A stretch of 45,696 nt of DNA from Paracoccaceae bacterium (lineage in GTDB: Bacteria; Pseudomonadota; Alphaproteobacteria; Rhodobacterales; Rhodobacteraceae), in assembly GCA_023260655.1 (NCBI GenBank), contig JALQUU010000016.1:1-45696 (forward strand), in the 5' to 3' direction. The notes under the pieces were generated by a model that was not told where the DNA came from, made no database searches, and saw only the letters and a program-made list of their open reading frames with translations. A program made the position numbers and the translations under genes. The first letter of the stretch is position 1, and every line of letters starts with the position of its first letter. Below, piece by piece: positions 8,414-16,678 of this stretch.

Positions 8414-8851
8414 TCAGGCCGTTTCCACCAAGCCCTTGGCGCAGGCTTCGATCAGATCGAGGCAGCCGTCGAAATCACGGGTGTAATAGGGGTCTGGCAC
8501 ATGGTCTGCCCCCGCCTTAGGCGCGTAATCGGTGAAGAGGCGCACGGGCGTTGCGTTGCCCTTCGGGCGGAGACGTTCGACGTTCGCGAGGTTCTCGGCA
8601 TCCATACAGAGGATGAGGGAGAACGTGGTGAAATCGGCTGCCGTGAACTGGCGGGCGCGCAGGCTGGAAAGGTCATACCCCCGCGCTTTGGCTGCCGCCT
8701 TCATCGGGCCGTAGGGCGGTTCACCGACATGCCAGTTGGACGTGCCGGCGCTGTCGATGCGCCAATCGGGCCGGAGCGCGCGTAGGACGCCTTCCGCAGC
8801 CGGAGAGCGGCAGATGTTGCCGAGACAGACGAAGAGGATAGGGTGGGTCAT
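8414..8851 (-). CDS. Low-molecular-weight protein-tyrosine phosphatase
   Basis: A 145-residue cytoplasmic phosphatase. The P-loop C9-LGNIC-R15-S is at the N-terminus, and the general-acid Asp120 is in VPDPYY. DSAGTSNWHVGEPP and RARQFTAADF are further family blocks. Single-domain enzymes of this kind dephosphorylate protein tyrosine residues. No tyrosine kinase or exopolysaccharide gene is adjacent, so the partner is unknown. It is divergent from the sirtuin gene, with 65 bases between them. Confidence 0.94.
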   Translation of the reverse strand: MTHPILFVCLGNICRSPAAEGVLRALRPDWRIDSAGTSNWHVGEPPYGPMKAAAKARGYDLSSLRARQFTAADFTTFSLILCMDAENLANVERLRPKGNATPVRLFTDYAPKAGADHVPDPYYTRDFDGCLDLIEACAKGLVETA

Positions 8852-8916
8852 ACGCGGGTTTGACAGGCAGACAGGCTTGGCGCAACTGGTTTCCCGAGCG
8901 AGGCAAGGAGGGGCAG

Positions 8917-9609
8917 ATGACCGGCCGGATCGTTATTCTGACAGGCGCGGGCATTTCCGCCGAAATCGGGCTGGGCACCTTTCGCGACAAGGACGGGCTT
9001 TGGACGCGCTACCCCTTGGAAGATGTGGCCACACCCGAGGGCTTCGCCCGCAACCCCGCCCTTGTGCACGAGTTCTACAACGCGCGCCGCGCCAATGCGA
9101 CGGGGGCCAACCCCAATCCCGCGCATCACGCTTTGGCGCGATTGCAGCGCGAACATGCGGCGGGCGTGGTGATCGTGACGCAGAACGTAGACGGGTTGCA
9201 CGAAGCGGCGGGCGCAGAGGCGATCCATATGCATGGCGAGCTATCGCGCGCCCTTTGTGCCGGTTGTGACGCACGGTGGAACGCGCCTTTGGTGATGTCG
9301 CCCGCGAGCCTTTACCCCGAGTGCGGGAAGGCAGCCACGCGGCCCGATATCGTCTGGTTCGGGGAATTCCCCTATCACATGGAGAGGATCTGGGAGGAGT
9401 TGCGGATGGCCGATCTCTTCGTGGCGATCGGCACTTCGGGCAATGTCTATCCGGCAGCGGCTTTCGTGCAGGATGCTTCGCGCGCGGGCGCTGAAACCTT
9501 GGAATTGAACCTTGAAGCCTCAGCGGTGATCTCGGATTTCGACGATGCGCGTTTCGGCCCGGCGTCGGAGATCGTTCCGGCTTGGGTAGAAGAGGTTCTC
9601 GGCAAATAA
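8917..9609 (+). CDS. cobB: NAD-dependent protein deacylase (Sir2/CobB family)
   Basis: A 230-residue sirtuin that removes acyl groups from lysine using NAD. The NAD motifs GAGISAEIGLGTFRDKDGLW and TQNVDGLH and the catalytic His106 (IHMHGEL) are intact. Tyr54 and Arg57 (HEFYNARR) form the Y-x2-R pair of class III sirtuins, which favour succinyl/malonyl-lysine. Of the zinc ligands Cys114, Cys117 and Cys136 are present, but the expected third cysteine is Tyr133 (LYPECGK). ATG 8917 has AAGGAGGGG upstream; the longer frame from 8860 is less likely. Confidence 0.93.
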   Translation: MTGRIVILTGAGISAEIGLGTFRDKDGLWTRYPLEDVATPEGFARNPALVHEFYNARRANATGANPNPAHHALARLQREHAAGVVIVTQNVDGLHEAAGAEAIHMHGELSRALCAGCDARWNAPLVMSPASLYPECGKAATRPDIVWFGEFPYHMERIWEELRMADLFVAIGTSGNVYPAAAFVQDASRAGAETLELNLEASAVISDFDDARFGPASEIVPAWVEEVLGK

Positions 9610-9648
9610 GGCCCGCGCCGAATGCCTAATGAGGCTGCGGCGCGGGCC
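9610..9648. terminator. Bidirectional terminator hairpin between convergent genes
   Basis: GGCCCGCGCCG (9610-9620) pairs perfectly with CGGCGCGGGCC (9638-9648), with a smaller GCCT/AGGC stem inside. It lies right behind the sirtuin stop and 7 bases beyond the stop of the convergent copper chaperone gene. Confidence 0.75.
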
Positions 9649-9655
9649 ATTGGTG

Positions 9656-10144
9656 TTAGCCACCGGTCTTCATCTGGCCGTGCTGGTGCTGCATCTGGCC
9701 GCCATGCTCGGGCTTACGCTCGAGATCGACAGGAATATCGACCTGCACTTCGCCTGCCTTCTCGAAAACGAGGGTAACGGGCAGGATATCGCCCTGTTTC
9801 ATCTCCTGATTGAGACCAAGGAACATCACGTGATGGCCACCGCGCACCATGGCGATCTCACCATCTGCGGGCAGTTCGAAGCCCTCTTCGACATGGACCA
9901 TCTGCATCACGCCTTGTGCATTTTCCCGATGGGTGTGCAGTTCGACTTTTTCGGCCACAGGGGACGAAACGCCGATCAAGCGATCCGCATCGCCCACGTT
10001 GTGGATCATCATGAAGGCCGCGCCGGTAGGCGCATTCGCCATCGAAGTACGGGCATAGGGGTCCATGACGGAGATTTCGCCTGCGAAGGCCGGAAGAGCA
10101 GCGAGGGCAGCGAGGGCGGCTGCAATGGAAAGAGGGAGGTTCAT
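9656..10144 (-). CDS. Periplasmic copper chaperone PCu(A)C
   Basis: A 162-residue exported protein with a signal peptide (MNLPLSIAAALAALAALPAFA). It belongs to the PCuAC/DUF461 family that delivers Cu(I) to the CuA or CuB site of cytochrome c oxidases. The copper-binding pattern is visible as HTHRENAQGVMQM and, further on, GGHHVMFLGL. A His/Met-rich tail (GGQMQHQHGQMKTGG) could add metal sites. ATG at 10142-10144 has AAAGGA upstream. The small secreted protein encoded upstream is probably in the same operon. Confidence 0.92.
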   Translation of the reverse strand: MNLPLSIAAALAALAALPAFAGEISVMDPYARTSMANAPTGAAFMMIHNVGDADRLIGVSSPVAEKVELHTHRENAQGVMQMVHVEEGFELPADGEIAMVRGGHHVMFLGLNQEMKQGDILPVTLVFEKAGEVQVDIPVDLERKPEHGGQMQHQHGQMKTGG

Positions 10145-10213
10145 TTCGGTATCCTTTGAGCGCAAAGCAGGGGGCTTCGCGTCTGGTTTTCGACTTTGAT
10201 GCTTAGGAAGGGA

Positions 10214-10564
10214 TCAAAGGGAAACCGGCGGGCCACGTGCCTGCGGCGGTACACCAAGCGAGCTCAGCCCGGCTTCGACCGAAGAGACGAAATCGAGGCG
10301 GGCGAGGGCCGTGGGCGCTTCCGGCAGGCTGGCGATTTGGACGCCAAGATCGAAGCCGTGCAACGCGAAGTCCGGGCAGATGTGCGGCGGGCCAACAGGC
10401 TCGCCGTTCTCATCCACGGCGACCATCAACGGCCCTGTTCCCGTGCAGAGCTCGTTATAGCCCGCCAGCGAGGACATCGCGCGCGCCGCAGCCATGCTGT
10501 GGCCGGTCAACGCAAGGACCAGCACCATCAGAAGGCTCAAAAGGGGCGAACGCATCAGCTTCAT
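10214..10564 (-). CDS. Small exported or membrane protein next to the copper chaperone
   Basis: About 116 residues. Residues 1-28 (MKLMRSPLLSLLMVLVLALTGHSM) form a signal peptide or membrane anchor. The rest has two cysteines, in NELCTGTG and GPPHICPDF, resembling DUF2946-type proteins that often accompany copper genes. The start at 10562-10564 was picked for the signal sequence; ATG 10553-10555 is also possible. It is 69 bases upstream of the PCuAC gene on the same strand. A role in copper handling is inferred from neighbourhood only. Confidence 0.68.
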   Translation of the reverse strand: MKLMRSPLLSLLMVLVLALTGHSMAAARAMSSLAGYNELCTGTGPLMVAVDENGEPVGPPHICPDFALHGFDLGVQIASLPEAPTALARLDFVSSVEAGLSSLGVPPQARGPPVSL

Positions 10565-10621
10565 GGGAAACGAGATAGACCTGCGAGGGTTTGAATGTAA
10601 GGCCCAAGCGATCCGCGCGAC

Positions 10622-10656
10622 AAAAAGAAACAGCCTCCGGCACGGGCCGAAGGCTG
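10622..10656 (-). terminator. Rho-independent terminator of rpmB
   Basis: An 11-bp stem (10631-10641 with 10646-10656, one G-U pair) with a four-base loop. On the minus strand it is followed by TTTCTTTTTG. Confidence 0.9.
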
Positions 10657-10679
10657 CTCTGCTGTCCCTCGTCAAAGGA

Positions 10680-10967
10680 TCAGGCGGTTGCCTGTGCCTT
10701 CGCGATTTCTTTTTTGATCTTCAGCGCGTTTGCCGAAAGCTCGTCGTCCTTGGCCTTTGCCAGGAACGCGTCGATGCCGCCACGGTGGTCGACCGAACGC
10801 AGTGCAGCAGCGGAGATGCGCAGCTTCACAGGGCGGCCGAGCGTTTCGGACTGCAGCGAAACCTCATTAAGGTTCGGCAGCCAGCGACGGCGAGTTTTGT
10901 TGTTTGCGTGGCTGACATTGTTGCCAGTCATCGGGCCTTTTCCGGTCAGTTCGCAACGGCGCGACAT
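10680..10967 (-). CDS. rpmB: 50S ribosomal protein L28
   Basis: A 95-residue ribosomal protein. The N-terminus [22 protein letters not shown] and the Arg-rich [10 protein letters not shown] are diagnostic. The ATG at 10965-10967 is preceded by GAGGTGAAAG. A short GC hairpin (10991-11009) lies in the mRNA leader. It stands alone on the minus strand with its own terminator. Confidence 0.96.
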   Translation of the reverse strand: MSRRCELTGKGPMTGNNVSHANNKTRRRWLPNLNEVSLQSETLGRPVKLRISAAALRSVDHRGGIDAFLAKAKDDELSANALKIKKEIAKAQATA

Positions 10968-10990
10968 CTCTTTCACCTCGTCTGGATCAG

Positions 10991-11009
10991 AGGGGCCGCG
11001 CGGGCCCCT
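10991..11009 (-). promoter_or_regulatory. Leader hairpin upstream of rpmB
   Basis: AGGGGCC/GGCCCCT, a 7-bp stem, lies about 25 bases before the rpmB start in the presumed leader. It has no T run. It may affect mRNA stability or be incidental in GC-rich DNA. Confidence 0.3.
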
Positions 11010-11191
11010 TCAACATAAATAGGCACCACAAACAGCGGTGCCCCGAATTCCGTTCGGGCCGTTTAGGCGGAATCGCTGCGGGCGTCAAGAGCAGACGGGG
11101 ACGATCCGTGCTCATGCAAGCGGAATGCGCATGGCATTGACGCAGCGCGGTGAACCTGCCACCGATTACCCTCAAAATAAAGGGGGTCGGG

Positions 11192-12316
11192 ATGGCTGAG
11201 ACACAAGACATCATCGTCATCGGGGGCGGCATGGTAGGGGCTTCGGTTGCGGCGCGACTGGCGGAGGCCGGAAAGCGCGTGACCCTTCTGGAGCGGGAAT
11301 CCCAGCCCGGCTACCATTCGACGGGGCGTTCGGCTGCTGTGTGGGAGCCTGCCTATGGCCCTTTGGCGATCCGCCAACTGACGCGGGCGTCGTTAGGGTT
11401 CTTCCAAGCCCCTCCGGCAGGGTTTGCCGAGGTGCCCCTGATCAAGCCATTGGCGATTCTCACCCTTGCGCCTCAGGAGCGGCTGGAGCGGATTGCTGAG
11501 GAAAAAGCCGCAATGCCGGATGCGGATCTGCGCGAAATTCCGGTGGAAGAGGCAGAAGCCTTGGCGCAGGTGATGAAGCCCGGATGGGTGAAGGGCGCGC
11601 TTTTGACCGAAGCGGCGGGCGCGCTCGATGTGGATGCGATCCATCGCGGTTTTCTTAAGAGCTTCAAGGCGGCGGGCGGCGAGATTGTCTTGAAGGCCGA
11701 AGTGACGGCTCTGGTTTCCTCTGAGGCAGGTTGGACTGTGGAAACCACGGCGGGCACGTTCACGTCTGCGGTCGTGGTCAATGCGGGCGGGGCTTGGGCC
11801 GATGTGATCGGCCAGATGGCGGGGGCGGGACCTATCGGGTTGAAGCCTTTGCGGCGCACGGCGCTGACGGTGGCGGCACCCGAGGGATTGGATACCGCAA
11901 CGCTGCCGATGATTCTCGACGTGGACGAAGAGTTCTACATCAAGGGAGATGCGGGGCGGCTGCTGCTGTCGCCTGCCAATGAAGACCCCGAATCGCCCTG
12001 CGACGCCCAGCCGGATGAATATGACGTGGCGCTCTGCATCTGGCGGATCGAAGAGGCGACGACGCTCAAGATTACAAAGATCGACAGCAAATGGGCGGGC
12101 CTGCGGTCTTTCGTGGCGGATAAGGCGCCTGTGGCTGGTTTCTCGGGCAAAGCGAAGGGATTCTACTGGCTCGCGGGCCAAGGTGGTTATGGCATCCAGT
12201 CGGCCCCTGCCCTCTCGGCTTTCGCGGCAAGCGATATCCTTGGCGCAGGCTTGCCGGAGGAATTGGCGAAGGAAGGTTTCGATCCGGCGAGCGTTTCACC
12301 GCTGCGGCTGGCCTAA
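11192..12316 (+). CDS. FAD-dependent D-amino acid dehydrogenase (DauA-like)
   Basis: A 374-residue flavoprotein of the D-amino acid oxidase fold. FAD binds at IIVIGGGMVGASVAARLAEAG (near residue 10). The blocks ERESQPGYHSTGRSAA, FYIKGDAGRLLLSPANEDP, EEATTLKI, WAGLRSFVADKAPVAG and GQGGYGIQ closely match my memory of Pseudomonas D-arginine dehydrogenase (DauA). It should oxidatively deaminate D-amino acids (or imino acids); the substrate is not readable. ATG 11192 has a GGGGGT site; a GTG at 11150 would add 14 residues. It converges with tetR 9 bases away and may be linked to the amine-catabolic cluster beyond. Confidence 0.82.
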   Translation: MAETQDIIVIGGGMVGASVAARLAEAGKRVTLLERESQPGYHSTGRSAAVWEPAYGPLAIRQLTRASLGFFQAPPAGFAEVPLIKPLAILTLAPQERLERIAEEKAAMPDADLREIPVEEAEALAQVMKPGWVKGALLTEAAGALDVDAIHRGFLKSFKAAGGEIVLKAEVTALVSSEAGWTVETTAGTFTSAVVVNAGGAWADVIGQMAGAGPIGLKPLRRTALTVAAPEGLDTATLPMILDVDEEFYIKGDAGRLLLSPANEDPESPCDAQPDEYDVALCIWRIEEATTLKITKIDSKWAGLRSFVADKAPVAGFSGKAKGFYWLAGQGGYGIQSAPALSAFAASDILGAGLPEELAKEGFDPASVSPLRLA

Positions 12317-12324
12317 ACCCCGGA

Positions 12325-12939
12325 TCAGGCGGTGTGGCGCGCGAGGAAGCGGGCCCACTCCGCCTCGGAGAGCGGCTTGCCCGTGTAGGTTTCTACGTAA
12401 GACGGCATCCGCTCCAAACGCACATCCGTCGTTTCGATGACCATCATCGAGATATAGCCGATCTGGGTGTAATAGAGCGCACGCGCCCGCGTTTCGGCGG
12501 CAAGGCCGTTATAGCCGAAGCGCGAGAACATACGGGTGAGCGCATCAAGGCGCATTGCGTCGTTGGCTTGCACCTTTTCCCGAACAGTCGGGTCGGAATG
12601 GGCCCAAGTCCGCACGGCGAAATCGAAACGCGCGTCGAATATCTCGGGCAGGAGCCATGCGTCGAAGACGTTGAGCACCGCTTCGTTGGCTGAGGCCGCG
12701 AAAGCTTCGGTGCGGGCGATCAGGTTGCCGGTATTCTTCGCCTCCCAACGCGCGAGGAGCGCATCTAGAAGCGCCTCGCGATCCTTGAAGTGCCAGTAGA
12801 AGGCGGTGCGGGTGAGGCTGATCGCTTCAGAAACCGAGGCCACTTTCACGGCATCCACGCCGCCTTCGAGAAGCCGCTGGTAGGCGGCATCGATAAAGGC
12901 TTCGGCTTGGGCGCTGTCGGCTCTGGGGGCTTCGGTCAT
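12325..12939 (-). CDS. TetR/AcrR family transcriptional regulator
   Basis: A 204-residue repressor with a TetR N-terminal helix-turn-helix (about residues 12-58; VASVSEAISLTRTAFYWHFKDREALLDALL) and an all-helical ligand-binding domain with few conserved residues. It is divergent from the MttB-type methyltransferase operon. The 97 bases between them carry two identical-arm palindromes that are good operator candidates, so it probably represses that operon until a substrate or intermediate is bound. Confidence 0.9.
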   Translation of the reverse strand: MTEAPRADSAQAEAFIDAAYQRLLEGGVDAVKVASVSEAISLTRTAFYWHFKDREALLDALLARWEAKNTGNLIARTEAFAASANEAVLNVFDAWLLPEIFDARFDFAVRTWAHSDPTVREKVQANDAMRLDALTRMFSRFGYNGLAAETRARALYYTQIGYISMMVIETTDVRLERMPSYVETYTGKPLSEAEWARFLARHTA

Positions 12940-12978
12940 GTCGCGGATTTAGCAGAGATTGACGGGAAAAGGAAAGCT

Positions 12979-13017
12979 CTTGACGCAAGTGTCAAGGATG
13001 TTGACAGTGATGTCAAG
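12979..13017. promoter_or_regulatory. Twin palindromic operators between tetR and the MttB operon
   Basis: TTGAC-N6-GTCAA occurs at 12980-12995 and again at 13001-13016. The centres are exactly 21 bp apart, two helical turns, so bound dimers would lie on the same DNA face. The second copy ends 7 bases before the ribosome binding site AAGGAG (13024-13029). Its position and symmetry suit binding by the adjacent TetR protein. Confidence 0.72.
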
Positions 13018-13036
13018 CGCACGAAGGAGCACCCCT

Positions 13037-14623
13037 ATGAGTCTCGCCACCCCAGATCCCGTTTCATCCTCTGCACGCAAAGGCCGCGGGGCGCGCCGGG
13101 CTGAGCGGTCTGGCACGGGCGGCGGGCTTGGCCCGAATGCCTGGCTCAAGGTGCCCTATATCGAGCGCGGTATTCCCTCCTACGATATCGCGAGCGAGGC
13201 TCAGCTTGACCGGGTGATGCATTCTGCCGAGCGCATCCTCGACGAAATCGGCATCGAGTTCCGCGAAGACCCCGAAACGGTGGAGCGCTTCCGCCGTGTG
13301 GGCGGCAAGGTGACCCAACTGACGCCCGAGTCGTGGAACGTGAAGTTCGAGCCGGGGATGATCGTCGACCTCTGCAAGACCGCGCCCGAGCGCTTCACGC
13401 AATATGCCCGCAACCCGGCCAACACGGTGGAGATTGGCGGCAAGGCCACGGTGTTTGCCCCCTCCTATGGCTCCCCCTTCGTGATGGATCTCGATAAGGG
13501 CCGCCGCTACGGCACCATCGAAGACTTCCAGAACTTCATCAAACTCGCGCAATCCTCGCCGTGGCTGCACCATTCGGGCGGCACGATCTGCGAACCGACC
13601 GATGTGCCCGTGAACAAGCGCCACCTCGATATGGTCTACAGCCATATGCGCTATTCGGATCGTCCCTTCCTCGGCTCGATCACCCACCAAGACCGCGTGA
13701 CCGATACGCTGGACATGTGCCGTATTCTCTTCGGTTCGGAGTATCTGGAGACGCATTGCGTGGTGATGGGGAACTTCAACTCCACCTCGCCGCTCGTGTG
13801 GGATGGCGTGACCACCAAGGGCATCACGCGCTACGCGGAAGCAAACCAAGGCTCGATCCTGCTGCCGTTCCTCCTTGGCGGCGCGGTGGCGCCCCTGACC
13901 ATGGCGGGCCAAGTGGCGCAATGTGTGGCCGAAAGCCTTGTGGGCGTGGCGCTGACACAGATCGTGCGCCCCGGTGCGCCCGCCCTTCTGGCTGGGTTCC
14001 TCTCGTCGATGTCGCTCCGCTCGGGTTCGCCTACCTTCGGCACGCCGGAGCCTGCGCTTGGTTCGCTCGTGATGGGGCAAATCTCGCGCCGTCTGAAACT
14101 GCCTCTGCGCTGTGCGGGCAACTTCTCGACCTCGAAGATGCCGGATGCGCAGGCGATGACCCAATCCATGATGTCGGTCATGTCCGCCGTTCAGGGCGGG
14201 GCGAACTACATCCTGCACTGCGCAGGCTTCCTCGACGGGCTTCTGTCGATGTCCTACGAGAAATTCGTGCTCGATACCGACCTCTGCGGCCAGCTTCACA
14301 GCTACTTGCGCGGCCTCGATTTCTCGGATGACGCTTTGGCCGTTGATGCCTTGGCCGAAGGCGGGCCGGGGGTGCACCTCTTCTCGACCCAGCACGTGCT
14401 GAAATATTACGAGAAGGCCTATTACGACAGCGAAATGGACGACAACGATACCCATGAGACGTGGTTTGAAAACGGCTCGGTGGATTCGGCTGCGCGCGCC
14501 AACAAGCGCTGGAAAGACGTCCTGAACCGCTATGAGGCTCCGCATCTCGACGAGGGAATCGACGAGGCCTTGAAGGAATTCATCGCCAAGAAAAAAGCGT
14601 CCATGCCGGACACCTGGTACTAA
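13037..14623 (+). CDS. MttB-family (trimethylamine methyltransferase-like) protein, non-pyrrolysine
   Basis: A 528-residue TIM-barrel protein of the MttB superfamily. Archaeal MttB uses pyrrolysine to demethylate trimethylamine, whereas most bacterial members (MtgB type) lack it and demethylate quaternary amines such as glycine betaine or proline betaine. The frame is open without an internal amber codon, so this is a non-Pyl member. Recognisable blocks are LDEIGIEFREDPETVERFR, GTIEDFQNFIKLAQ, PLTMAGQVAQC and GGANYILHCAGFLDG. ATG 13037 has AAGGAG upstream. The first ~35 residues are a Ser/Arg-rich extension. It is the first gene of a four-gene operon. The usual corrinoid partner is absent nearby. 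Confidence 0.88.
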   Translation: MSLATPDPVSSSARKGRGARRAERSGTGGGLGPNAWLKVPYIERGIPSYDIASEAQLDRVMHSAERILDEIGIEFREDPETVERFRRVGGKVTQLTPESWNVKFEPGMIVDLCKTAPERFTQYARNPANTVEIGGKATVFAPSYGSPFVMDLDKGRRYGTIEDFQNFIKLAQSSPWLHHSGGTICEPTDVPVNKRHLDMVYSHMRYSDRPFLGSITHQDRVTDTLDMCRILFGSEYLETHCVVMGNFNSTSPLVWDGVTTKGITRYAEANQGSILLPFLLGGAVAPLTMAGQVAQCVAESLVGVALTQIVRPGAPALLAGFLSSMSLRSGSPTFGTPEPALGSLVMGQISRRLKLPLRCAGNFSTSKMPDAQAMTQSMMSVMSAVQGGANYILHCAGFLDGLLSMSYEKFVLDTDLCGQLHSYLRGLDFSDDALAVDALAEGGPGVHLFSTQHVLKYYEKAYYDSEMDDNDTHETWFENGSVDSAARANKRWKDVLNRYEAPHLDEGIDEALKEFIAKKKASMPDTWY

Positions 14624-14640
14624 TTCGGAAAGGGCCGATC

Positions 14641-16677
14641 ATGTCGAACGATCCGCTGCTGCAACCCTATCAGCTGAAACACCTCACCCTGAAAAACCGG
14701 ATCATGACCACGAGCCATGAACCGGCCTATCCTGAAGCGGGCATGCCGAAGGATCGCTACCGCGCCTATCACGTGGAGCGCGCCAAGGCAGGTGTGGCCC
14801 TGACGATGACGGCGGGGTCTGCGGCGGTGTCGAAAGACAGCCCGCCCGTGTTCAACAACATCCTCGCCTATAAGGACGAGGTTGTGGGCTGGATGAAGAA
14901 GCTGGCCGACGAATGCCACGACCACGGCTGCGCGGTGATGATCCAGCTCACCCATTTGGGCCGCCGCACGACATGGAACAAGGGCGACTGGCTGCCTTCG
15001 GTGGCCCCCGGCCCCTTCCGCGAACCCTCGCACCGCGCCTTCCCGAAGGTGGTTGAGGATTGGGACATCGCCCGCATCATCAACGATTACGCCGATGCCG
15101 CCGAGCGTATGGCCGCCGCTGGCCTCGATGGGATCGAACTTGAATGCTACGGCCACCTGATGGACCAGTTCGTCTCGCCTCTGACGAACACGCTTGATGG
15201 CCCCTATGGCGGTTCTTTGGAAAACCGCACCCGCTTCGCGATGGATGTGATCGCGGCGATCCGCAAACGTGTGCCTGCGAATTTCCTCTTGGGCGTGCGC
15301 TATGTGGCGGATGAGGCCGAAGAAGGCGGCATCACGCCGGAAGAGGGCATCGCCTTTGGCAAGATCATGCGCGATTCCGGTAATGTCGATTTCCTCAACA
15401 TCATTCGGGGCCGCATCCATACCGATCCGGCCATGACCGATGTGATCCCCGTTCAGGGGATGAAATCCGCGCCGCACCTCGATTTCGCGGGCCGCGTGAA
15501 GGCCGAGGTGGGCCTGCCCACCTTCCACGCCGCGCGTATCCCCGATGTGGCAACCGCGCGTTATGCGGTGGCCTCGGGCCAGCTCGATATGGTTGGGATG
15601 ACCCGCGCGCATATGGCCGATCCGCATCTTGTGCGGAAGATCATGGAAGGCCGCGAAGAGGATATCCGACCCTGTGTGGGCGCAACCTACTGCCTTGACC
15701 GCATCTATCAGGCCGGTGACGCGCTTTGCCTGCACAACGCCGCGACGGGCCGCGAACTGACGATGCCGCACACGATTGCGCCCGCGCCCGAGAAAAAGCG
15801 CGTGGTGGTGATTGGCACGGGGCCTGCCGGCCTTGAAGCGGCGCGTGTTGCGGCGGAGCGCGGCCATGCGGTGACCGTATTCGAAGCGGCTGACCAACCC
15901 GGCGGCCAAGTGCGCCTCACCGCACAAACCAAGCGCCGCTCCGAAATGATCGGGATCATCGATTGGCGCATGGCGCAATGCGCGGCGCGCGACGTGGAGT
16001 TCCACTTCAACACTTGGGCCGAGGCCGAAGACGTGACCGCGCTGAACCCCGATGTGGTGATCGTGGCGACGGGCGGCTTGCCCAATACGGAAATCCTGAA
16101 TGCGGGCAACGAGTTGGTGGTCTCGACGTGGGACATCCTCACTGGCGACGCAAAACCGGGCCGCGATGTGCTGCTTTATGACGACGCAGGCGACCATGCC
16201 GCTTTGCAGGCTGCCGATGTGATCGCGGCGGCGGGTTCGACGCTGGAAATCATGACGCCTGATCGCACATTCGCGCCTGATGTGATGGCGATGAACCTCG
16301 TGCCCTATATGCGGACGCTGCAAGAGAAGGACGTGACCTTCACCGTCACGTGGCGGCTGATGGCGGCGGAGAAAGATGGCAACCGCCTCAAGGCCACTGT
16401 GGGCACGGATTACTCCAAGTACACCGAAACCAAGCACTATGACCAGATCGTCGTTAACCACGGCACGCTTCCTAATGCGGACCTATATTTTGCGCTGAGG
16501 GAGCTTTCGGTGAACCGCGGCGAAGTGGATCACGAGGCGCTGATTGCGGGGCGAAAGCAGGAGATCCACACCAATCCGGGTGGCAAATTCCAGCTTTTCC
16601 GTATCGGTGACGCGGTTTCAGCGCGCAACACCCATGCGGCTGTTTATGACGCGCTGCGCTTGATGAAGGATATCTAA
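14641..16677 (+). CDS. OYE/TMADH-type FMN-FeS-FAD oxidoreductase (probable N-methyl amino acid demethylase)
   Basis: A 678-residue protein with an N-terminal Old-Yellow-Enzyme FMN barrel (to about 340; motif [15 protein letters not shown]), an iron-sulfur segment, and a C-terminal dinucleotide-binding half starting at [21 protein letters not shown] (Gly392). This is the plan of trimethylamine dehydrogenase, dimethylglycine demethylase DgcA and the enzymes annotated as N-methylproline demethylases. In the Fe-S segment Cys345, Cys351 and Cys363 are present, but residue 348, normally a cysteine, is Ala (RPCVGATYC). It starts 17 bases after the MttB-type gene and ends directly before the racemase-family gene, so translation is probably coupled. 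Confidence 0.87.
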   Translation: MSNDPLLQPYQLKHLTLKNRIMTTSHEPAYPEAGMPKDRYRAYHVERAKAGVALTMTAGSAAVSKDSPPVFNNILAYKDEVVGWMKKLADECHDHGCAVMIQLTHLGRRTTWNKGDWLPSVAPGPFREPSHRAFPKVVEDWDIARIINDYADAAERMAAAGLDGIELECYGHLMDQFVSPLTNTLDGPYGGSLENRTRFAMDVIAAIRKRVPANFLLGVRYVADEAEEGGITPEEGIAFGKIMRDSGNVDFLNIIRGRIHTDPAMTDVIPVQGMKSAPHLDFAGRVKAEVGLPTFHAARIPDVATARYAVASGQLDMVGMTRAHMADPHLVRKIMEGREEDIRPCVGATYCLDRIYQAGDALCLHNAATGRELTMPHTIAPAPEKKRVVVIGTGPAGLEAARVAAERGHAVTVFEAADQPGGQVRLTAQTKRRSEMIGIIDWRMAQCAARDVEFHFNTWAEAEDVTALNPDVVIVATGGLPNTEILNAGNELVVSTWDILTGDAKPGRDVLLYDDAGDHAALQAADVIAAAGSTLEIMTPDRTFAPDVMAMNLVPYMRTLQEKDVTFTVTWRLMAAEKDGNRLKATVGTDYSKYTETKHYDQIVVNHGTLPNADLYFALRELSVNRGEVDHEALIAGRKQEIHTNPGGKFQLFRIGDAVSARNTHAAVYDALRLMKDI

Positions 16678-16678
16678 G

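Noticed and set aside
13064-14545. 493-codon open frame on the minus strand
   Set aside because: Shadow of the MttB-family gene, same composition bias, no recognisable domain.
13037-14623. Pyrrolysine-type MttB with an internal amber codon
   Set aside because: The frame has no internal TAG and ends in TAA; it is a non-Pyl member.
14620-16461. Very long open frame (613 codons) on the minus strand
   Set aside because: It is the antisense shadow of the OYE-type demethylase; its product is His/Arg-rich with no family pattern, as expected from GC-rich codon bias.
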